A stretch of DNA of 64,000 nt. It comes from Diadema setosum. Its lineage: Eukaryota; Echinodermata; Echinoidea; Diadematoida; Diadematidae. The position numbers and the translations under genes were made by a program. How positions within the stretch are numbered: the stretch's first letter is position 1; every line of letters begins with the position of its first letter. The notes beneath the pieces are model-generated. The model ran no database searches. It was given only the letters and a program-made list of their open reading frames with translations, and was not told the DNA's origin. This document shows, in pieces, positions 14,101 through 27,000 of the stretch. The stretch lies in NCBI RefSeq assembly GCF_964275005.1, contig NC_092697.1, positions 12,569,327 through 12,633,326 on the forward strand, in the 5' to 3' direction.

Positions 14101-17100
14101 TCCTTTAAGCCATTGCCCACATGAACCTGTTTGGCTACATGCAAAGTCTATGGGGATGTCAGACACTTGTTGCAAATGGTTAATAAAACCAAAATTTGGA
14201 TGCAGACTTCTGAATTGATGGTGTCTTTAAAGCACATCTTAGCAATAATGGCTTCTATGATTTTCTCTTTCATTTATGCTAGAGTGGTACCTACAATGTA
14301 TATTTTTGTACTTCAGATTTTCAGTGCAGGTAATTCATTTTTCGGTTCAAAACCAGAGAGGAAATTCTGCTTGCCTCTTTCAAGAAAAGAAATAATGTAC
14401 AAATGGTCAACAGGATTGTAAAAAGAAAGAAATATTTCCATCCAGCCTGATAAGCAAACTTAATGATAGCTCCAGACAAAGGCAAATCATTTTCACTGCA
14501 TTTTTTTTTTTAATTCATCCTAACATTCTGTAACTTTTTGTCTAAATATTCTCACTTCTAGGAATTCACTGCTAATCATGCCTTGCAAGCAACTTCAAAT
14601 AGAGTGGTTCTTTATTGATGCTGTTGCTTCATCCTGTGGTTGTCCCTGTACTGAACTTCTCAAAGTTGGATCTCCTGTTTTTTAATCTTTGGGTTTGGAG
14701 GTGGTTTTTAATGTGATCGAAAGTGAAAGTTGCCAACTGTTTGAAATGAGGTCAGTACAAGGGAAATTGAAAAATTCATCCTTGTGTATACATGTAGTCG
14801 TACATGGCATTCTGTTGGGACACCACAGCACAAACAATTGTGTGTCTAAAATGTAGATCATGACTGTAATATTGCATACGCATTTCTAAAAGTTTTCACT
14901 TGTTTTCCACACAGAAAGATCAGTACATATATATATTTTTCTTGATTTTGTACACTGTACAACATGATCAACTTCCTCTAGACATTTTTTTTTTCTTATA
15001 GAATAGCACTAAAACTATTTCAAATAAAAATAGAATGAGTGAATTTTAGATGCCAGCGTAATGCAGCATTTGGTGACGAGTCAACATTCAAACCGTTATA
15101 ACTTCAAAATATCTGTCTAATTTTGCTTGAACCATAACTTCATTGTTGCTTTGGTCTCATTTCAACCACTGAAATAAAAATCACTCCTGATCTTTGATTT
15201 TCCTTCAGGTACACAACCGTACCTATTGCAATTGTGCATGATAGAACAATGTACAGTATGATTTGAGGGCAAGGGAATAGTGCACAAATTTGGCTCCATA
15301 ATTTTACCACTACACATGGAATTACAGTAGTTTTCCCACTTTAAAATAATAACAACACAACACAGGATAAACATTCAGAATACAAAAAATCTGGCACGGC
15401 AAGGTGGATGTAACATTTCTGGTAGTATTTGGACAGAAGATTAGAGGTCTTCTATGAAAAGTAGCCTGCTGAAGTTGAATTTTAACAATTAATGACAAAT
15501 GGACCACTAATTGACAAAAGATAGACTGCACTGGTAGATCAATAACATCAAATCACAACAATACTAAAATGGAAGTTACAGGGAATAACAAGTACATAAG
15601 ACTGTTTGCATCATACATGTAAAAAGGGTGTGAAAGGTCACCTGGAACAGAGGCCAAAAGGTCAAATGGGGTCACACCACTCACCAGACTCATGAGGTCA
15701 TTGGCCAGGTCTCTGGCAAGGTCAGGGGAGGTGAAACATGCAAGTCCCGCCATGGCGACGCCCGCATCATACTGGCCGATACTGTTAATGTCCTACATGG
15801 GTGCAAGTTGGAGGGAGGTGGGATGGGACAGGGTAGGATGGGGGGGGGGGGGGGGGCAAGGCAGTGAATATCCCATGAAGGAAACAGGGTGGAGCAATGT
15901 GGCAAATATTGATGGGGGAGAAAAATTGATGAATGGAATGTTGAACGGTCAGGTGTCACACAGTGTGAACCCAGTGTAGAAGGGCGAGGGATGAGATGAA
16001 GGCAAAAATATCAATTGACAAAATGAAAATTGGACAGTGGGGGGTAAAAATGGATCCACAACAGACCAGGGCAGAAAGGGCGCAGTGTTATCATGACAGG
16101 TGAACACCAGAATTAATGTGGTATGATACCGTGAAGGGAGTATTAGCATGTCGTGTGAAGCAAGATGGTTCAGTGGGTATGAAAGAACAGATGAATATTT
16201 TCAATTGTTAATGAATGTGAAATATGGTATCAATCAGTGGAATAAAAATAGAGGTGATTTCATTAAAGGGTAAATTTAACAGTATACCATGCAAGGGGAA
16301 AAAAAAGTCAAAAAATAAATTATGATGGCAAATCCATTTTCCAGAATAAGGAATGTGGGAAAATGCAGAAAAATGAAATATCGAGAAGGGACAAAATTTA
16401 AATTTTGTATTCAAAAGTGAAAGAAAAAAAGAAAATGGGTTTGGCCAATAAAATAATTTTGTGGGGATTTGCACAATGAATTATGGAAAATGATATATTT
16501 ATGGAAGTGGCATTTGGGGGAGTTGTTCGTGTGGGATGAGATCGGTGAGTGGTTTACACAAAGGAAACAAACACAAAGGGTAAAAACAAAATAAATCAAA
16601 ATAAAACACAAAGCATGGTGGGATGTTTTCAACATGATACGAGCAGGGATTAGGTATGAAATCATATCATACAGCACATGATGGGGCGGGAGCAAATGAA
16701 GAATGTAATCATGGTACATGGGAAATGTATTTTCAATGATGATTCAAAATGATTTCAGTGCATTGGTTTGATGATGATGATGATTGCAAAAGCAATGTGT
16801 TGTAAAAGTCGATACAAAATTCAAAGTGGGCAAATGGTGGTTGAAAAAAATTATGTATTTTTTTTTAGTTTAAAGGGATGTATGAAATATTGGGTCATAA
16901 TATGCATCATGAACAGATAAATATTTGGAAGTATCAAGTGGTGTTCGGTGTGGTTTTTAGTATTGTTTGAATTATACAGCAAATGATGGCAGGCAATTTT
17001 GGGGGGAGAAATTAGTGGGACCATGGCAAGGAGGTAAGGAAAGGAGAGAAGGGAAACAAAGAACAGAAATAACACAATTACACTTTTCACCAAATAACAA

Positions 17101-20100
17101 CCATGATATTGATAATAAGTACACAGGAGGAATGAGAGGAGGTCAATTGGACACTTGGCAGACCAGCAAATGAGGTTATGTTGGCAATGCAACATACCAG
17201 TGATCATGCGACTTGCATGTCCCAAAATTCAATGTAAAATACACTCACTTTGTGCCTTTGACATCGGCTCGTAAGAGCACATCTCAGATTTAGGCTAATT
17301 GTATGGACTTCATAAACTTGTATGGGGGGGGGGGGGGGAGGAGGAAAATTATGAGAAGATTGTGTTCACAGACACGGGTTTGCGAGCATTGTCAAAAGAT
17401 CACGACTGGTCAGAATACATTGCAGTCATACCTCACTCTGCCAACTCCAAATGCCTCCCAAATAAAACATCAAAGTGGGCATAATCTGTGTGCAGGCTTT
17501 GTTTAGCATCTACACCAAGTCAGGTTTAACGCCACTTCTAAAAGAGTACATACATGTATCGAAGGGGTGAGAGCACATAATTGGTTATTCCATTTATGAT
17601 CCACATCGCGTACCACTACTCGACCAACACCACCTGTGTACTACTTGAACCAGAGAGATACCATGGAACGGCCAGCACAAGTGACAGATGGGGTATGTAC
17701 TGTACGAAAGGGGGGCGGTAGTGTCACTGTCCACACGAGGGGTTACGCCATGGAAGAGGAAGAGGCCAACTCTGTGGGGGTAGCGGCAGTCCGCCCTGCC
17801 CCCTCACTGCGCGGGTACTTACCAGTGCCATGATGTCATTGGCCAGATCATGTGACAGGTCAGAGGTCAAGATACATGACAATCCTGTCATGGCCACCCC
17901 CGTCTCATATTGGTTCTGGCTATGCAAGTCCTGTTCAGTTTTACGTTATCACAACAGATTACATGTGTTAATAATATGTTGTCATGTACATTGTGCAATA
18001 TTGAGAGGTTCACATGTATGACAATGCACTTCTTCATTGTGTAGCATTACAAATAATATAATAATAATAATAAATAGAGAGACTCTTATAAAGCGCTCAT
18101 TCTACCTAAAAAGATACTCATAGTGCTCTAAATGTATAGTGGTCTAATACAGGCAACTAGAAGCTAATCACTGGGTCTCATTTAACAGTACTGTTTACCA
18201 TTGGGAGCAGTGATTTAAAAAATGTTCGAGTTATCACATTTGATGTGTGTAGGTCAGTTGTATCACAAAATATCCTACTACTACATGTACAAGGATTTTG
18301 CAATAAAGCCTAAAATGTATGGAGATACACTGTATAACTATTTTCTCAATAAACCATTACTGTAAATGGTCTATTCTAGAAACAACTTTATTATCATTAC
18401 TGTACAAATTTTGTATATTTAATAATACTTTTAAACACTAATAGACTGATTAACCTTTTTACCCTGGTTGTTTCTATCTCTAACTCACATTTTAGAATTA
18501 TATTGATGCACTAAAGCTGGGTTTTTGTTTCATATCTCCAAATGGTAAATAATGCCTTTAAGGGCAGAATACTTGCACTATATGTACATTGTACATGTAT
18601 GACAGGGCACAAAATGACCCTCAGTATCAATACAGGTTTGTACATGAGTGCGAAAAAGCACACACCCAATAAATGTACAATGTACAATGTGAATACATGT
18701 AGGTCAATGCAATTTTAATAGTGCAAAGACTGACCAGTAAGAAAACGTGAAATTCATTAAAGGGTTGGCCTTGAAAGTGGTGTTACATGTAGATAGTAAA
18801 TCTCTAGTACAAGCCCACCATAACATGCATAATATTACTGCATCTATCACCTCACACACAGCTAATGGCAAAAAAAAATATATGACGAAGGTGGCTTGCT
18901 ACACGGTGTATCATTCATGACAACAAGAATCCTTTCTGGCAACAGGAATTGCTGAGGATAATGAGACAGATCAAAACTACAGGGGATAGGAACTCCTTCT
19001 GCAATACTTCCTGGGAGATCGGGTTGGTCTGTTCTTGCAGGTATGATGCACTTTACTCATGCTGACAGCTCGTCCACAATACATACATGATACAGAGCTG
19101 TGTACACTGCAGTCATGATGTAAAATCACCTACTAATTACAGCACAGTGCATTTAAAGTGTTCCATTCAAGGTTACAGTATACATTCCAACAGATGTTTT
19201 TGGGTGGGAAAGAGACAGGGTTTATCAGAAAGGATATGACAGAAAGAAATCACACAATATACTCCTCTGTACTAGAAGCACATAAAATTGTAGGCCTAAT
19301 ACTGAAGAAAAAGCTCTTATGATCACTAGTTTGATATCATTTCTATTTTGTATACACTGCAGTGTAACTATGTATGAGTAGACCAAACATTCATAAATCA
19401 TGTACAGGATGTAATACAACTTCGATTGGGAATGCACCATGATACAATTTTGTAATTCAGCACGTTTGGTTCAACCAGAGTAATGCATACAATCGAATAT
19501 ACAGTATGGGTTGCACATTGTACATTCAGTATCTGCATGTAAATTGTAATACATTTATGAATAAACCGAATTAGAACTCTCCATATTGCAGCGTTCAACT
19601 GCATAGCCAAGAGGAAGGAGGCTACAGGAGGATAAGAGAGAAGAAAGGAGAGACAGAAGGACAAACATAAGAATAACAAAGGAGGAGAGAGAGAAAAAAA
19701 GATAGAGAGACAGCAAGTCTGGAGAAAGCATCTGCACATCTCTCCCTCAAGTATCCTACCCATAAATATCTGAAGGGCATATCTACACTTCTCACTCTAC
19801 TCGACATAGATCTGAGCGCACACACAGGATGTAAACGAGCTGAACATTGTGCTGCAAGCATACATGTACAGTGCATCTGAAGACAGCATACAGTAAATGA
19901 TGTCTGCCACATTTTTTTCCCATCTCCTGTCATGAAAACACACAAGAATAATAACCAGAAGAAGAAAAAAAAAAATAACCAGGCTGTATCCCAATTTCCA
20001 CAGGCCAAGCAAGAGAAGCAGATGCAATTATAATGACCTTGCTCTTTAGAAGGCCTGGACCAAACCAAGCGAGGCTGGATGAAAAAAAAAAAAATGATTA

Positions 20101-23100
20101 CTTGAGGTGAGGCCCACACAATTCTCTTATGGGCTCAGGCGGAGCAGTATGTGCTGGAAGTCTAATGGTAAGAATTTACATTATTCATGCAATATTCCTC
20201 TACAATGAACTTGCAGTTTGCTGTACTTGTAATCTTTGAATAGTCACTGGGGCTCTTTTTGACAGCATGCAAATGCTCGCAGACTGCTTTGAGTGGATTT
20301 TCCGGCGTCCACTTCTGGGATTCTATCTAGCCCGTGCTCTCATTAACTGATTAGAAGGTATACTCTTCAATTAGTAATGGTTTGAACGACGTCAACTGAA
20401 GGGATCGGATTTCCAGAGGCAATCTGGCTGCAGAAATCATCACCATGCATCATTAATCTGGCAACTCAGAATTTCACTGCTCATCTTTAATATAAAGAAT
20501 GATTGAATAGAATGGGTTGAATTCATTAACTCTACACAAAATCAGAAACAGATTTAAGAAAATTGGCCAATTTAGGGGGAGGGGGGTAGGTAAGCAGAAA
20601 TTTTTTGATGAGGTATCATATTTCAAACAAATTTTTGAATAGAAAAAATTAAATTTTCGGAAATTCTCCAACCAAAGCATGTTAATGACAAAAAGCTGAA
20701 ATTAAAGGACAAGTTCACCTTCATATACATGTGGATTGAGTGAAGGCAACAATGTAAGTAGAACACATCAGTGAAAGTTTGGGGAAAATCCGACAATCCG
20801 TTCAAAAGTTATGAATTTTTAAAATATCTGTGCAATCACTGCTGGAGGAGAAGACTACTACAGTGTATGATGTCACATGCGTACAACAATATGAGGAAAA
20901 TAAAAAGAGAATTTCACAAAACTTGACTTTTTGAAAAAAGTGCACATTTCCTCGACTTGTTACTGACTTATGTTAGGGGTAATATTATTCCCCTTGACTT
21001 CTGAAAGAGAGAAGTCAAGCGTTCTTTTATCATGTGAGAAAAGTTAATATATATTGAATTTTCTTTATACTTTCTTTATATAGCTGTACTCATATGACAT
21101 CACAAGCTATAGTAGTCTTCTCATCCAGCCGTGACTGAGTAGAAACTTCAAAAATTCATAACTTTTGAACGGATTGTCCGATTTTCCTCAAACTCTCATT
21201 GATGTGTTCTACTAAATATTACAATGTACTCCATTCACTCAACCCACATGTCTATGAAGGTGAACTTGTCCTTTAAAGTGAATATTTCAGCCTACCTCAG
21301 GAAATATCATTATCAACAATGAATAGCAAAATCTTAACATACTAAGAAGATATATGGCACCAAACCCCAGAAATGTAGTCTGTGGAATTTAATTCCAGCT
21401 GCCAAACATGACAATCCTCCATAATTTATCATTTCTTCTGTCATTTGAATGAAAACATCGAACATGGGTATGTCTGAGCTATGTAGGTGGATGATTGTGT
21501 GAAAACTGAGGAATGGACAAAGGGAGGACATACCTTTCTGATCATATTGGTGGTCAGCATGAGGACATCCGTCCCCTCATGGAAGCTCTGGGCGGCGGCC
21601 AGGTAGCCAATCCGCTTGAAGGTGAACTTTGGCGAGCTCATGACCTCGATGATGTTGAACGCCGCCCAGCTGATGTCGTAGCCCAACATATTCAGCTGTG
21701 GCAAGGAATGAAAAGACCCATGATGCAAATTAATCACATGAAATGAGAGACGGAGGAATTACTGTATTTTGAAGCAATTGCATCGAGACTCCAACCCAAA
21801 GTATCTTTCAAATGGGAGATTCGCCTGCTTGGACCCCTAAGCAAACTGAAGTCTCTGATCGCATGAACACACACACACACAGCATTTTGCGCATGGACCC
21901 ACAACATCCGCTTGCGGCTGGGGTCTAAGGCCCACATCATCATCAGGTTCGTGAGAGCTCCTGGGTTATAGATGCTCTCTTGTGGTATCTCAGCCTTTAA
22001 ATTTTGGATGAACCTACATGTACTACGACTCATTACATTACCCATTATCAAAATCATTATCAAAATCTTTTCTGCTCATTTTGGAAAGCCCCCCCCCCCC
22101 CCCACCCCCATTTACATGTATGACTGACACAAGTTATGTACATGTACTGTGGTTTAAGACCAAATAGGTGATACATGCATGAAATGCTTTACTTTATATG
22201 GTTGGACCTACTACTCATCGACCGCCTAATGTTTATTTGCTTGATAAGAATATTTAACACTGAAATTCACGTAAAAAACTTGACCTACGTGATTGAGAAA
22301 ATCCAGCACTATCAAATGCCGTTGTTCCCTTTTCGATTCGAAGTTTCAGTGCAAAAATATCGCCGTCGAACTTGCGTGGCCCCGTTTCAGCTCCCCGCGG
22401 TAAAGCTCCTTATTGAGATCGACCATTGTTTTTGCATTGACAATGCACGCAAACCGAGTTGTATTGAACACCGTGTTGTACGAAGCTTTTTAGAAACTTA
22501 GACATTACATTACGAATCGGTGAAAATATTCATTTGAAATTTTGTCCTTGATTAAAACCATTAATGAACAGTGAATTTTCGCGTTTTCCCACACCATCCT
22601 CATCAACGGTCAAAGCCAATCCATTTTTATGTGCTCTGCGCGCAGTGAAGTGCGTACAAAGCGTTCTGTGTGCCAATGTATACGCGGTCGGTTTCAAAAA
22701 GGGTGGTCGATATGTAGTAGGGCTACCATACTGCCTCCTCCCCCTATCTCTCAGTATATACCGCAGTCATGCCTGAATAAAGGCCACCGTGTATGGGATT
22801 GCACATGCCTGCATGTACACATGTAGTATTATCATGAGGACCTGACACACGAGTGTCAACAAAGAAGGTTTCTTATCAGGTACTCAGGGGAGGCAAAACC
22901 AGCGTTGTTTACTCTAAATCACATGGTACTATTTGCACTCTCTTTTCGCACTTTTTTTCTTTAGCCTATAACCAATCTCTGGTATGACATTGGGAAATAA
23001 TGCACTTTAATACCTGGGCTAAACATTCATTAACAATTTTTCAAAATGGAGGCTACCACAGGTAATAGCAACCTAGCCGATGGTACTGAATTCTTTTCTT

Positions 23101-24028
23101 CTTTTTTTAAAGTAAATCCAATCTACACTAAAATAATAAGTAAAAAAAAATATATATAAAAAAATCACAATCTTTTCTTCACACTCAAAATGTTTGGCTC
23201 AAAACTTCAAGACCGGCACATTGTTAATAGAAAAACTTTGAGATTAAAACTTACAGATTAAAACTACATATTTTGTAGTTACTGTCATTCCCTTGGGGAA
23301 TGAATGGTAATCATTTGAATTGGATGCAGTATACAGTAAGTAGCCACTAATTCACTTGCCATTTCATTTCACTCTCGGGACTATGGATTGTTTAAGGTCA
23401 TATATTAATGTACATAATGCAATATTGCAATACTACACATGACCATGAAACTTGAAATATTTTCAACAATGCCTTTAAATGAGCGTTTAATACAGTTTAA
23501 TATGTTTCTGCAACTTGAGTTTGTGTTCACAGAAAGAACAGACAAACACAAACACACAATTTCTTCAAATTGCATTTTACATGTACAAATGTAGATACAA
23601 ATGTGTGTACTGTACACCACAAATACTGTAAAAGTGGAAATTTTCGCGGTGTTGAAATTTTCGCGCATTTCGCGCAACCAGAAACTAGCGCGAAAATAAA
23701 AACACGCGAATATTTTTGCTTGCCATACGTTCCTGTGCGTGATGTCTTGATTCCGCGGAATTAAAAACACGCGAAACTCTTCTGACCCGGCCTAGCGCGA
23801 AAAATTAGTCGCGCGAAAATATCCACTTTTACAGTATTGAATTAAACACAATTGTGAGTTTCAAGACATGATTCATATGCACAACATGCATACACTCCAG
23901 TGGAAAACCACAGCAAATTTTAATATGTTCACCTAAACAGTAACATTTTCAACCACTCAAAATAGAGTACATACATGTATGCACTGCTAACAGTGACACT
24001 GACAAAAAAAGGAACTTTCACAGATCAC

Positions 24029-24067
<39 letters not shown>

Positions 24068-27000
24068 ACCCAAAACTCAAATCCTGAGAAAAGTATGTTA
24101 TTCCTCAACACATTTCCTCATACCGCATCGGAACCATATGGTGACTGAGCAGGTGTCTTTTGGACAGCCAATTTACTTGCACAAACCAAGCATCATAGAT
24201 TTCAGCACCAGCAATATCAATTTCAGCCCTGAAAGGTCAGAGTTATTACCTTGTGGTGCATGAAAATTGAGACAAAATGGGGACTGATGCTGACGCAAGC
24301 TCAGATTCCATCACAGTCTGGCATTCATTCGGTCAACAATTTTTGTTGTTGATGTTCACTTTTCTTTTTTGTCTGCCTCCACAGGGACTTTTGTACATGG
24401 CATGTTACATGTACTTACAAGTATGATATGATATGATGCATCATTTGACCCATCTTGAGAAAGATGAGGTTTTCAAGACAGCCATAAATCATATACAAAT
24501 AAAATTTTCCAGCTCATATTCAAGAATGTATAGGAAATTACCTTCATTCTATCTTAACTTATGAAAAGTAAGAAAGTTACAGTGTATAAGCATTATGAAT
24601 ATCAAACCAAAGATTACTGTAAAATGAGGAATGTTCGTGTGCATTTTAATTTCGCGAATTTTGCAAGCACCACGATTCGCGAAATTAAAATGCAAGAGAA
24701 AGTTCTAGTCTACACTACATATGTACAATGTATGCATTTAATGTCAGTGGCAGTTCGTCAAAATTTCAAGCCGCAAAAAAAGGCCGTCGGCTCCTATTTG
24801 CGAAAAATTCATGCCGCGAATACAGTGTACCTGGGACAGGCTGAAAAGAAGCTGGCCTTTCTTATTCTAATGCTGCACTCTGACCCTGAATACTGTGTGT
24901 CGTACACTCGTACATGGCATGTTCACCTCATGAGTCATCAATCAAACTTGTCAAAGCCTGTACAACTAGGTCACATTCTGCACTGACAGATCCAATGATG
25001 TCTTCAGAAATATATATTTTCATGAATTTTGTGAGTCAGGAGACAGCTCCCTTAAATCTCTTGCTTTTGTTTTGCTCATTTGATATCAAAGCAACATTTT
25101 TTCCCCTCTCATTTTCTTGGTCCTCACAAGGAGTGTGAATGTTCAGTATCGTTTCTGCGCTCAGGTAAAAAAAAAAAAAAAATTGCATGTTCCTTAAATA
25201 CTGGTATTCAAAATTTAGTTGAGGATTTATTAATTATAATTCCTGCTTTACAAACATTGAACTCTTTTCTCTCTTTTTTTTTTTAGTAGACAGGTAGTTG
25301 CTGTTGCTGGTACATGCAAGTATATTTCACTTCAGAACCCCCCCCCCCCCCCCCCCCCCAACACACACAGCCACGTGGTTGAATACTTGTACGTACATGT
25401 ACAGGTCTACATTATAAACCCTCAGGTGCAGAAGTACATTTCATTTACAGTACAAAGCATGTGATAATGGTAAGAGGTAGGGCCTTCTTCAAATAGGACA
25501 TTTACTGACGTACAGTTTTGTACACATGTACACTGTACATGAACACTACTGTATGTACCCTGGTAGAAAATATGATTCTTCTGATGGCTCACATGTTCAA
25601 GAAAAGTAAACAAGAAATTTGAGGGAACTACTATTTCTCATCACAACACCAGGAAATGAACATCACCAAATATCAGATTTCATCGGAAACCCCCCCCCCC
25701 AACAAATATCGGCATTCTGATGACATACAAGGTACAAATGCATGTAAGACAATTTGTACATTGTAACATACAATTGTGTACATTACAGTGTAATGTATTC
25801 ACAGGCAATATCAAAAAGTAACACTATTTTCAACACAAATTAATGCGAGGTAAACTCAGGGTACAGCCTACTGTGTATTTATGCCAGTAAAACCAAATCA
25901 CGGTCTTTTCAACCCAGTGAATCACCTGCTTAACTGACACAGATTTGCAATCATATTTGGGACTATGCAATGTGCCAAGGAGCAACTCGATATCATCAAA
26001 TGAATTAGGTACGGTAATCTTACAGACGATGTTACATTCTGCAATTGTAAGCGAAAACTTCGTTTTTCTCATCACTTACTAATCGCTGTTTTTTCCATAC
26101 CAATTTTTGAGAGATTAAAGAAAACCTTACAAACAAACACAATGCAAACAAGTTCATTAGTGAAAAAGTAATTATAATTATTATAGTAATACATCTGTAG
26201 TAGTAGGTTTGTGTAGCCATAGCGATGATTGCAATATCCACCCTGCAGGCATCACACAATAGTGCTATTGCCTGTATCTAATCCAATTCTCGGCTATTGC
26301 ATAACAAGCTACCATTGTACATGGCAAGAAGGAATAGAATTATTCTTTGCATTACACTCTCCTTGACTGGAATTAAATCCCTCTTCTTCTTTTTGGTGCC
26401 AATGTCTGGATGTGCCTTAAACGGTGATGCAACCTTTAATTGCCATCAAATTCAGCACTGTCAATAATATTACTAAACACTTTATTGTAGAACAAGACAC
26501 CAATCTGACTTGTCCATCATGGATGCATACTTTCCATTTGTATGCAACATTGCTGTCCTCTAAACACAGATAAAATGAAAAACAAAAAATTGACAGGAAA
26601 TGGCAAGAAATTGATTTTGCTCACGTGAATACTGCAATTTGTGAACAGGAACATGGACATTGAACATTGACCACTGAACAATGTCCCTGCTATATAAAGG
26701 TCTACCCTCTTCTTGTCAAAGAAAAAAAAAAAGAAGAATAAGTGTACATGTATAACTTGTATTCTGCATATCAGGGTATGACAGATGTACACTTCTGTAG
26801 TGTCTTCTATTGAAATGAGAACATGTACAGGTCATGAGAGGTCATGACTTTTAGGTACACATTATACAAATGTAGGGTAGAGTCTTCGACCCCGTTTACA
26901 GTGTGGGGCCGGGCTCGGCCGCGGCTCGGCTGCAGGGCAAAGCCTCGCAATTTTGTCCGTTTACACTGCTGGGCTCGGCTGCGCTTTTAATTCAAACCTT

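Larger units (their letters stand above)
17931..21533. other. AP3D1 intron 3 (3.6 kb)
   Basis: It holds the ATA-tailed repeat fragment, the family C MITE copy 3 and the 567-bp foldback element at 20706-21272. A purine-rich plus-strand stretch lies at 19620-19730. The 165-codon minus frame at 19622-20119 is low complexity and not a gene. Confidence 0.5.

Noticed and set aside
19622..20119. 165-codon open frame on the minus strand
   Set aside because: Low-complexity (runs of F, S and L from C/T-rich DNA), no domain, and inside AP3D1 intron 3.
12082..21533. A third copy of AP3D1 exon 4
   Set aside because: I looked for the conserved DLAND...M.L codons with flanking splice sites and found only the two copies reported.
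24561..24986. 141-codon open frame on the plus strand
   Set aside because: Overlaps a decayed TTTTCGCG element; no family resemblance and no splice context.
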